Positions 1 to 6,391 of a stretch of DNA of 32,674 bases are shown piece by piece. Source of the stretch: Myxococcaceae bacterium (GTDB lineage: Bacteria; Myxococcota; Myxococcia; Myxococcales; Myxococcaceae); contig JADCJJ010000486.1 of the NCBI GenBank assembly GCA_020247085.1, positions 1-32,674 on the forward strand, read 5' to 3'. Position 1 is the first letter of the stretch, and every line of letters begins with the position of its first letter. The notes below the pieces were generated by a model. The model was not told where the DNA came from and made no database searches. It saw only the letters and a program-made list of their open reading frames with translations. The position numbers and the translations under genes were made by a program.

Positions 1-276
1 CTGTCCGTCAGGCGGCGAAGGGAAGGCCGGGCTGGGCGGTGGCGGGCGGGAGCCTCTGGCGCGCGGGGGGCAGGGGGACTCCGAGTTGGGCGAGTCTGGC
101 CTCGGCAGCGGCGCGGGTGGTGTGCACGGCGTGGATGCGGCGAACACGTACTGATGCGTGCTGCCCAGCGGGTGACCGCGAGCCACGAGGTAGCCGATGT
201 ACTGCTGAAGAACCCCACCCAACGGGTTTCCTGCGATTCGGGCCCGCACCGCTTTCCGACGGAAGACCTGCTCCAT
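1..276 (-). pseudogene. Tyrosine recombinase (phage-integrase family), 5' fragment
   Basis: Reading the minus strand from an ATG at 276, a near-ideal Shine-Dalgarno (AAGGAGG, 283-289 on the complementary strand) precedes a start that looks like the N-terminal core-binding region of tyrosine recombinases. Residues 23-44 contain LQQYIGYLVARGHPLGSTHQ, the usual pattern of a helix, a short 'RG' turn and a 'ST..QY' helix. After about residue 44 (position 145) the frame stays open to the window edge but becomes proline-rich and stops resembling the family, so the catalytic domain (R-H-R-Y) is missing. The gene appears to be truncated by a deletion fusion. The repeats at 317-436 lie directly upstream, where recombination sites or its own operators would be expected. 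The family assignment rests on the N-terminal pattern only. Confidence 0.55.
8..142 (-). pseudogene. Possible transposase C-terminal tail (IS91-like), fused behind the recombinase fragment
   Basis: In another minus-strand frame, starting where the recombinase similarity ends, about 45 codons run to a TGA at 10-8. They read RRIHAVHTTRAAAEARLAQL, then GVPLPPARQRLPPA, then a terminal GLPFAA. A helix, 'LG(V/L)P', a proline-rich stretch and a final hydrophobic-Phe segment resemble the tail of IS91-type (Y2) transposases, from memory of the family. No catalytic region is present. It could equally be the tail of some other transposase or a frameshifted part of the recombinase gene. Confidence 0.25.
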
Positions 277-316
277 GGCACGCCTCCTTCCCGCCCGGAG
301 GGGCGGAGAGGCGTCA

Positions 317-436
317 GGATTATGCGGAGTGCGCCGCGCCGCTCACGCGGCGGCCGCCACCTGGTCCCGAGCGCGATTCGTGGGAGGGGGCATCGCGACG
401 CAGACCCGCTCCGCATAATCCGGGGCTCCGCATAAT
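317..436. repeat. Inverted and direct repeats of a CTCCGCATAAT core
   Basis: GGATTATGCGGAG at 317-329 is the exact reverse complement of CTCCGCATAATCC at 409-421 (13 of 13). An 11-base direct copy, CTCCGCATAAT, follows at 426-436, 17 bp after the start of the previous one. The sequence between the arms (330-408) contains no recognisable gene. Placement just upstream of a recombinase start suggests recombination or operator sites; this is inference. Confidence 0.7.
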
Positions 437-467
437 TTCGCTTATGGAGAGCACTTCATAAGCGAAA
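436..467. repeat. 11-bp perfect palindrome with 10-bp spacer (recombination-site-like)
   Basis: TTTCGCTTATG at 436-446 and CATAAGCGAAA at 457-467 are exact reverse complements around the spacer GAGAGCACTT. Arms of 11 bp around a short asymmetric centre match the general architecture of tyrosine-recombinase crossover sites. The left arm overlaps the last repeat copy by one base, and the right arm runs into the IS66 remnant. A hairpin terminator is an alternative reading, but there is no T tract. Confidence 0.6.
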
Positions 468-669
468 AAACTTTCTCTTCGCCGGCAGCGACGCGGGCGG
501 AGAGCGCGCGGCCATCGCCTACACCGTCCTCGGCAGCTGCGCCCTCGCCGACGTCAACCCCGTCGAGTACCTCGCCGACGTCCTTCCTCGCCTGGCGCGC
601 CGCGTCCGTCTGCGGGACATCCCCGCGCTGATGCCGGCCGCCTGGAAGCAGTCCCGCCAGTCACGCTGA
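466..669 (+). pseudogene. IS66-family transposase, C-terminal remnant
   Basis: An open frame without a start begins KNFLFAGSDAGGERAAIAYT and continues VLGSCALADVNPVEYLADVL to a TGA at 667-669. The 'KN.LFAGSDAGGERAA' block followed by a 'NPVEYL.DVL.RL' helix is the classic C-terminus of IS66 (TnpC) transposases. Only about 67 codons survive of a protein normally around 500 residues long. The similarity begins at the right arm of the 436-467 palindrome, so the junction is probably a recombination or deletion scar. No IS66 accessory genes (tnpA, tnpB) are visible. Confidence 0.8.
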
Positions 670-878
670 CGCTGACGCTCACACGTCAAGCGTGTCCGAC
701 GGCGAGCCGGCGGACGGACACCCTGGGCCGGAATCGACTCCGGACCACGAGCAGGCCCCTGCGGTCCTCCCCCTCCACCGAGCGCGCCGCGGCCATCACT
801 GCTCGGGCTCAGCGACGTTGGTTCTGGTCGAACGCCCAGGCCGGTCTGCGCCACGAGACTTCGCGTGCAGTCCTGCCC

Positions 879-1424
879 TCAGCGAATGAGCAGCGAGGCT
901 GCGAAGCCCAGCGCCACGAACACGAGCAGCCCGATGACGAACCGGCGCTTGCGCTGTCGCGCGCGCTCCCGGCGCTCCTCCATGTCCCGCTCCTCGAGGT
1001 GCACGCAGCGCTCACAGACCAACGGGCTCGTCTCGGCGGCACACGCCCGGCAGACGAACGTACCGCAGCGGTCGCACGCGCCGACGGCAGGCGCCTGGTG
1101 CTGGGGGCACACACCCGCCTCGAGCGTCGATGGTCGCTCCTCGGCGACGGGCTCGGCCGCCAGGAGCGCCTGCGCGCGCGAGAGGTCCGCCTGCGTGACG
1201 AGCAACCGCGGCACGATGGCCGGGTTCCCGAGCGGCCCTGCGAGGAGCGAGGCGTGGTGCATGCCCTGCATCGCGTGCCCGATGCCGGCGCCTTCGAGCA
1301 GACTGCGCCAGCCGGCGAACTCGACCGGGTCCGACGACTCTGCGAGGAAGACGAGCTGCTGCGGGTCACCAACCCCGGCGCCCTCGGGCGTGGTCTCGGC
1401 TGCGTTCGTGTCCGATGGCTCCAC
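879..1424 (-). CDS. DUF2007 / zinc-ribbon single-pass membrane protein
   Basis: About 181 residues from a GTG at 1424, chosen because GGGAGG lies 7 bases upstream. Residues about 22-95 have the DUF2007 pattern of a small alpha/beta domain ending in 'PRLLVTQADLSRAQALL', a family annotated as putative signal-transducing domains. A Cys/His cluster follows (CPQH, then CDRCGTFVCRAC and CERC), a B-box- or zinc-ribbon-like metal site. A charged Arg/Glu-rich stretch and one C-terminal membrane helix (FVIGLLVFVALGFAASLLI) end the protein. Predicted topology is a cytoplasmic domain anchored at its C-terminus. It is divergent from the gene at 1585 across about 160 bp. The partner and the function of the metal site are unknown. 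Confidence 0.75.
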   Translation of the reverse strand: MEPSDTNAAETTPEGAGVGDPQQLVFLAESSDPVEFAGWRSLLEGAGIGHAMQGMHHASLLAGPLGNPAIVPRLLVTQADLSRAQALLAAEPVAEERPSTLEAGVCPQHQAPAVGACDRCGTFVCRACAAETSPLVCERCVHLEERDMEERRERARQRKRRFVIGLLVFVALGFAASLLIR

Positions 1425-1584
1425 GGGTCGTCCTCCCGACCGGGGCCGTGACGGGACGCCCCCAGCCCTTGCATCCGCAGTGTAGTCCGCGCCCGGTGAG
1501 TGCGGGGGCTCCTCCGCCAGGGCGCGCTGCGCCACGCGCACTGGCTCGACGCCACGTCGGCCCGACACGCTGGAGTATGAAGAC

Positions 1585-2097
1585 GTGATGATTCGAGTCC
1601 GACTGCATACTGGGGACGTCGACTGGGACGACGCGAAGTTCAAGCAGGCGATGCTCGAACGCTCACTCCCGCCCACGACGCCGGTGACGCTCGATGGCGG
1701 CACGACCTGGTCACCGGCACTCACGGTCTTCAAGCAGCGCCTCGGTGAGCGCGAAGACGTCATGGCCGTCTTCCTGCCGGTGCAGGTCGAGCCAGTGGCG
1801 CTCGTCGCCGGGTATCTCTCGCTGGGGTCGCTGCTGCTGTTCGGAGGCCCCCTCACCCTCGTGGCCGTGCTCGTGCTGGGAGAGCCGAAGCCGACGCTCG
1901 CGGTGAAGGCGGGCGCCTTCGCCGTCGCGCTCCTCGGCGGCGTGCTTCCCCCGGCGCTGCTCGGTGCCTACGCCTTGAAGCGCCTCCGCGGGAACCCACA
2001 GGCCCGTGGCGCCGCGCGGGCCTGGTTCTCCATCGGCGTCGGCGGTCTGCTCGCACTCTGTCTCCTCACAGGTGGGCTCTGGGCCCTGCTGCGCTGA
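1585..2097 (+). CDS. Three-helix membrane protein with small N-terminal domain
   Basis: 170 residues. GTG at 1585 and ATG at 1588 are adjacent candidate starts, with GGAG at 1572-1575 upstream. Residues 1-65 are soluble; 'LPPTTPVTLDGGTTWSPALTV' (split here at residue 35 as LPPTTP and VTLDGGTTWSPALTV) recalls the GYF_2-type domain that precedes membrane segments in many bacterial proteins, but the match is loose. Three hydrophobic segments follow at about 72-98, 107-131 and 146-168, with basic residues (ALKRLRGNPQARGAAR) between the second and third. The divergent neighbour is also a small membrane protein, so the two may share a control region. Function not recognised. Confidence 0.7.
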   Translation: MMIRVRLHTGDVDWDDAKFKQAMLERSLPPTTPVTLDGGTTWSPALTVFKQRLGEREDVMAVFLPVQVEPVALVAGYLSLGSLLLFGGPLTLVAVLVLGEPKPTLAVKAGAFAVALLGGVLPPALLGAYALKRLRGNPQARGAARAWFSIGVGGLLALCLLTGGLWALLR

Positions 2098-2317
2098 TGC
2101 CGGTGCCGTCGCGCCCAGGCGCATGCGGCGTGCCGCCTCGCCCCGCGCGGGCCGTCGTCGCGCTGTCCTGGCCGTGCCGTGGCGCTCGTGCCGGTGACAC
2201 ACCGCTGGCTCGTCCTTCGCCGGCCTGGAGCGCGCGCGAGGTGCCACGGCGCCGACGGTGGCGGCCCGCCGGAGCCTCGCGCGTCGCCACGTTCCGGCGC
2301 TTGGTGAAGGGCCAGCG
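2098..2317. other. Spacer, nothing recognised
   Basis: 220 bp between two plus-strand genes. No convincing small gene, RNA gene or palindrome was seen. It presumably carries the promoter of the following gene. Confidence 0.4.
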
Positions 2318-3727
2318 ATGAGGCGCCTGCCCGTCGCGTGGACCCCGGCAGACGAGTGGGTCGCGGCCCGGCTCCAGGCGGCGCAGGGGAGGCGCACGGC
2401 TCGCCGCCTCGAGGTGCCACAGGTCCGCGCGGCAGCCACCGCCGCCCTCGAGGCCGGTGAGGGGTACGCGGTGGTGCACGGCGGAGACGTCGAAGACGCC
2501 CGGCAGTTCACCAGCCTCGCGCTCTGCGTCGCGACGCCCCAGGGCGTGGTGGTGGGCGTCGGGAGCGCGCGGACCCATGGCGTCACGCCGGCGCGCGCCT
2601 TCCCCGACCTCGAGGCGTGGGATGCGTGGACGCCGCTGGCGAACGTCGTGAGGTGCGAGGCCTGGGCCCGACGCCGCGCCGCCGACCGCCGCCTCGTGGC
2701 CTTTGCTCCGCCGGAAGGGCGCCCCGACGACCCGGCGGCGCTGCTCGAGGCCATCCTCGCGGCGCCAGACGACGACGCGCCGCGGCTGGTCTACGCCGAC
2801 GTGCTCCAGGAACGCGGCGACCCGCGCGGTGAGTTCATCGCGGTGCAGTTGGCGCTGTCGCGACCGGAGCTGCCCGAGGCGCGCCGCGGCGAGCTCGAGG
2901 CCCGCGGCGCGAGCCTGCTTGCGCTGCATGGAGACGCGTGGCTCGGGCCCCTCGCCGCGGGAGGGCTGCGCGTCTCGTTCGACCGCGGCTTCGTCGAGGC
3001 GCTGACCGTCAGCGCGCCCCAGGCGCTCGTCGAGGCCGGTGAGGCCCTGTTGCGGGAGCCAGTACGGCAGCTCGTCTTCAGGTGCCAGCAACGGCCCGAC
3101 GTCGCCCGCCTGCTGACGGCGCCCTGGCTGTCCCGCCTCCGCGCGCTCGAGTTCACGGCGGCCGACGCGGCCAGGCCGTCGTTGACGCTCGAAGGCCTGG
3201 CGACGCTGCTGGCGACGCGTCGGCTTCGCGGGCTGACACATCTGGGCTTTCACGGCCAGGGCCTGGGGAACGACGGCGCGGCGATTCTCGCCCGCGAAGC
3301 GCCGCACGCCGTGCCCGCGCTGGTCGAGCTGGCCCTGACCGGCGACCACCTGTCGGCCGAGGGGCTGCGCGCCCTCGCCCGTACGCGCTGGTTCGCGGGC
3401 CTCGAGCGCCTCTCGCTCGACGGCAACGAGCTCGGCCCCGACGGCGCCGCCGAGCTGGCCGACGTGCGCTTCCGCAAGCTGCTGCGGCTCTCGCTCGGTC
3501 AGAACCGCATCGGCTCCGATGGAGCCGCCGCCCTGGCGCAGGCCCAGGGGTTGTCGGGCGTCGAGCGGCTCTGGCTGCACAGCAACGGCATCGGCGTCAC
3601 CGGCGCCGAGGCGCTGCTGCAGTCGCCCCACCTCGGTCGCGCCACGACGCTCGTCCTCGAGGGGAACCCCATCGGCGCTCGCCTGCGGCAGCGCCTCTCG
3701 GAGCGCCGCGGCCCGGGATACGAGTGA
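2318..3727 (+). CDS. TIGR02996-domain leucine-rich-repeat protein
   Basis: 469 residues from the ATG at 2318, with GAAGG seven bases upstream. Residues about 141-175 form the TIGR02996 motif: LLEAILAAPDDDAPRLVYAD followed by 'ERGDPRGEFIAVQ'. This motif is common in large myxobacterial and planctomycete genomes next to repeat domains. Residues about 235-455 are leucine-rich repeats of the ribonuclease-inhibitor type, for example 'LERLSLDGNELGPDGAAELA' and the next copy 'LLRLSLGQNRIGSDGAAALA', with a period near 24-28. The first 130 residues form a separate uncharacterised domain. There is no signal peptide, so a cytoplasmic protein-interaction role is likely. It is convergent with the DUF2891 gene. 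Confidence 0.85.
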   Translation: MRRLPVAWTPADEWVAARLQAAQGRRTARRLEVPQVRAAATAALEAGEGYAVVHGGDVEDARQFTSLALCVATPQGVVVGVGSARTHGVTPARAFPDLEAWDAWTPLANVVRCEAWARRRAADRRLVAFAPPEGRPDDPAALLEAILAAPDDDAPRLVYADVLQERGDPRGEFIAVQLALSRPELPEARRGELEARGASLLALHGDAWLGPLAAGGLRVSFDRGFVEALTVSAPQALVEAGEALLREPVRQLVFRCQQRPDVARLLTAPWLSRLRALEFTAADAARPSLTLEGLATLLATRRLRGLTHLGFHGQGLGNDGAAILAREAPHAVPALVELALTGDHLSAEGLRALARTRWFAGLERLSLDGNELGPDGAAELADVRFRKLLRLSLGQNRIGSDGAAALAQAQGLSGVERLWLHSNGIGVTGAEALLQSPHLGRATTLVLEGNPIGARLRQRLSERRGPGYE

Positions 3728-3761
3728 GGCAGGGGCGCGGGTGGTGAAGCCGCGCTGCCAG

Positions 3762-3778
3762 GGCCCGCGCTCCGGGCC
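3762..3778. terminator. Possible bidirectional hairpin between convergent genes
   Basis: GGCCCG at 3762-3767 pairs with CGGGCC at 3773-3778 around a 5-base loop, 35 bp past the LRR gene stop and about 30 bp past the convergent DUF2891 stop. There is no T tract, so it is weak evidence for intrinsic termination. Confidence 0.25.
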
Positions 3779-3806
3779 TGCGCCGTGGCCGGCCCCGCCA
3801 GCGGCG

Positions 3807-4904
3807 TCAGCGCAGGCCACGCCCCGTCACGAGGTAGGTGGCGAAGCTGCCCAGCCAGTGCCCGCCCTCGTAGTGCTCGCCGGTGACGGCCTCGAGGCCG
3901 GCGTCGCGATGGGCGCGGGCGGCGGCCTCGAGCGTCACCCGCCGAGGGTCGTCGTCAGGGAGCCCGGCGCATACGCCCTCGAGCATCCACGCGCGCGACA
4001 GGTTGAGGCCGTCGAGGTGCGCCAGCTTCGGGTCGGCGCGGTCGGTCACCTTCTCCGGCGTCAGCCATGGCCCCTGTGGCGCCGAGAGCGTCGGCAGGAA
4101 GGCCGTCAGCCACGAGGCGAAGCGCGCCTTCGGCAGCAGCCGGCGCATGAGGTCGGCCTCGGCGAGGCACGGCGAGAGAAAGTCCTGGCCTCCGGGCTCG
4201 TAGGTGAGCGGGCAGGCGACGTCGGCCAGGTAGTACGCCTGCGCGCGCTCGACGAGCAGCGCCTCGAGCCCGCGGTGGCCGGTGGCCCGCGCCCAGTCGA
4301 GCAACAGGCCGAAGGCGAAGGCCGTCTGGTCGTGCTCTCCCACGCGGATGGGTCGAGACAGCTTCGGCAGCCACGCCATCAGCCGCTTCACCGCCACCGC
4401 CTCGAGCGGCGCCAGCGCCGCCGCCCAGCGTTTCGCGTCGGCGTCGTCCCACTCGCGAAGCTCCGTGCCCAGCTGCAGCAGCCAGGCGAGGCCATAGGGC
4501 CGCTCGAAGCTGACCCGCCCCTGGCCCTCGACGTAGGCCACCTCGGCGGCGAGGTTCTTCGGCGTGAGGCTCCGGCCCAGCGCCCGCTTCGCGTCCGCGG
4601 CGAGCCGCGCGGTGGGGAAAGCGCGGGCCAGCCGGGCCAGCAGCCAGTGCCCGTGCACCGAGGAGTGCCAGTCGTAGCAGCCATAGAAGGCCGGCGTGAG
4701 CCTCGACGGCACCTTCGCGTCGGCCGGCGCCGACAGCACGTGTGCCACCTTGTTGGGGAACTCGCGATGGACGCAGGCCAGCGCCAGCGCCGCGAAGCGC
4801 GACGCCACGTCGATGTCGACGGTGGCGGCTTCGCGCACGGAAGTCGGTCGCTCGACGAGCGCCGCCTGGCCGAGCGTGATGAGGAGCAGGAACGGCAGTG
4901 GCAT
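3807..4904 (-). CDS. Secreted DUF2891 family protein
   Basis: 365 residues. The start at 4904 has GGGGAG about 9 bases upstream and gives an N-terminal signal peptide (MPLPFLLLITLGQAALVERP). The core motif 'FYGCYDWHSSVHGHW' at about residues 74-88 is diagnostic of DUF2891, an all-helical family resembling (alpha/alpha) barrel enzymes. A second conserved block reads 'CLAEADLMRRLLPKARFASWL', split here as CLAEADLMRRLL and PKARFASWL. The conserved Asp, His and Trp residues suggest a catalytic or sugar-binding pocket, but no reaction is established for the family. It is transcribed away from the gene at 5079 across a 174-bp divergent spacer. Confidence 0.85.
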   Translation of the reverse strand: MPLPFLLLITLGQAALVERPTSVREAATVDIDVASRFAALALACVHREFPNKVAHVLSAPADAKVPSRLTPAFYGCYDWHSSVHGHWLLARLARAFPTARLAADAKRALGRSLTPKNLAAEVAYVEGQGRVSFERPYGLAWLLQLGTELREWDDADAKRWAAALAPLEAVAVKRLMAWLPKLSRPIRVGEHDQTAFAFGLLLDWARATGHRGLEALLVERAQAYYLADVACPLTYEPGGQDFLSPCLAEADLMRRLLPKARFASWLTAFLPTLSAPQGPWLTPEKVTDRADPKLAHLDGLNLSRAWMLEGVCAGLPDDDPRRVTLEAAARAHRDAGLEAVTGEHYEGGHWLGSFATYLVTGRGLR

Positions 4905-5078
4905 GGTGGACAGCTCCCCGCAGAGGGCTCGCTCGCGGCATAGCGCGGGCGGCAGGCAGGGTCCGCTCCGAAGGCGCTGGGCGCCGCCCGCGCGGTCGGT
5001 GTTCTCCAGGTGCGGCGCCCTGCGCTACGGTGTCGTTCCGTTTCGCGTCACTGGTCTCGACCGCACGAGGAGGCTCGC

Positions 5079-6161
5079 ATGCGCTTCACCCGGGTGTTCA
5101 CCTTCGCCGTGCTGTCTCTCGGGGTCGTCGCCTCGGCCGAGCCGCGCCGGACGCTGGCGCGCGTCGTCTCTTCCGAGGGGGCCACCGTGACGCTCGAGGT
5201 GCTCGAGGGCTACGTCACCGTTGGCGATGAGCTGGAGCTGTGGACCGAGGGCGGCAAGCGGGTGACGAAGCTGACGCTGCCGGTGGACCTGGTGAACCGC
5301 GGAGACTCCGCCGCCGGGGTGAAGCTCTCGGGGAGCGCCCCCGCGGCCGGAGCGCTGCTCGCCCAGAAGGGCCAGTACTCGCAGTGGGCCGAGGCCGCTG
5401 CCGCGCTCGCGGCGATTCCACCGAAGGTCCTCGCGCGCGTCGCTTCGGTCGAGGGCGCCACCGTCACGCTCGAGGTCCTCCTGGGCAGCACCGTGCCCGG
5501 TGCCGAGCTCGACGTGCTGACGGCCGAGGGCAAGACGACGGCGAAGGTGACGCTGCCCGAGGGCATCGGGTTGGCGTTGTCCGGTGACACGCTGAAGGGC
5601 GTGACGCTGGCGGGCGCGCGCGTCGCTCAAGGCGCGCTGGTGTCTGACAAGGGTCGTTTCTCGACGCTCGCCGCGGCCTCGGCGGCCTTGCCCGGCGCGA
5701 AGGTGGCGCCGCCGCCAGCGGTCGCCGGGCCCGCATCCATCAAGGCGTCGGCGGCGGCCTGCGCCTTCACGCCCGCCGAGGTGTCCGCCGCGCTGGGCTT
5801 CAAGGTCGGGCCCGGTACTGGCACCGAGCTCGCGTTCGAGGGGGGCACGGCGCTCTCGTGCCGGTGGCTCGAGGAGAAGGGCCTGCGGTCGCTGCTGCTC
5901 AACCGACAGGTGATGACGCGGGGTGACGCGGCGAGGAACCGGGCGGCCCTCGCCAGGTCTCTCGCCGGGTCCGTCGAGGCCATCCCAGGCGACCCCGACG
6001 GAGCCCTCTGGCAGGTCGGCCAGGGCGACTTGACGGGCGTGACGCTGCACTACGGCCGCGGTGCCGTGCTGACCGAGGTCCGGGTGTCGGGCGTCGATAT
6101 GAAGGACGCGGCCAGCGTTTCCGCCATGCGCCGCAACGTGTTGAAGCTGAGGCGTTTCTGA
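5079..6161 (+). CDS. Secreted protein with two tandem beta modules and a DUF3558-like C-terminus
   Basis: 360 residues from the ATG at 5079, preceded by GAGGAGG at 5067-5073. A signal peptide (MRFTRVFTFAVLSLGVVASA) is followed by two homologous modules of about 90 residues. Both begin 'LARV.S.EGATVTLEVL' (residues about 27 and 119), and both end 'G.L....G..S..A.A.AAL', so they arose by internal duplication. The last about 120 residues start 'ACAFTPAEVSAALGFKVGPG' and continue to 'LSCRW'. This Cys, 'aevsaalG' and Cys-x-Trp pattern resembles DUF3558-type lipoprotein domains. It is probably a periplasmic or exported protein. Function unknown. Confidence 0.75.
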   Translation: MRFTRVFTFAVLSLGVVASAEPRRTLARVVSSEGATVTLEVLEGYVTVGDELELWTEGGKRVTKLTLPVDLVNRGDSAAGVKLSGSAPAAGALLAQKGQYSQWAEAAAALAAIPPKVLARVASVEGATVTLEVLLGSTVPGAELDVLTAEGKTTAKVTLPEGIGLALSGDTLKGVTLAGARVAQGALVSDKGRFSTLAAASAALPGAKVAPPPAVAGPASIKASAAACAFTPAEVSAALGFKVGPGTGTELAFEGGTALSCRWLEEKGLRSLLLNRQVMTRGDAARNRAALARSLAGSVEAIPGDPDGALWQVGQGDLTGVTLHYGRGAVLTEVRVSGVDMKDAASVSAMRRNVLKLRRF

Positions 6162-6217
6162 GGCGAGGTGCAGGCCTCGACCCGCCACCGGTACCGTCGA
6201 CGGCGCGGCCTCCTCCC

Positions 6218-6391
6218 GAGCCGCCGCTGACGGTGCGTGAGGCGTCGGGCCGCGCGTGCCGTCGAAGTCACGTCCAGTGGCGTTGAGCCGCCGCTGGCGG
6301 TGCTTGGAGCGAGGGGCCGCGCGCGCCGTCGACGCCCCGGCCGCTGGCGTAGAGCCGCCGCCCATCGGGTGTGAGGCGTCAGGCCTCGTGC
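6218..6391. repeat. Imperfect 67-bp tandem repeat, about 2.6 copies
   Basis: Units start at 6218, 6285 and 6352 with the shared opening GAGCCGCCGC and exact 67-bp spacing. Units 1 and 2 agree at 53 of 67 positions, and unit 3 agrees with unit 1 at 30 of its first 40. Unit 3 spans the stop codon of the minus-strand ABC-F gene (6379-6381). A weaker partial unit may precede 6218. Otherwise the region between the convergent genes has no coding content. Confidence 0.65.
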
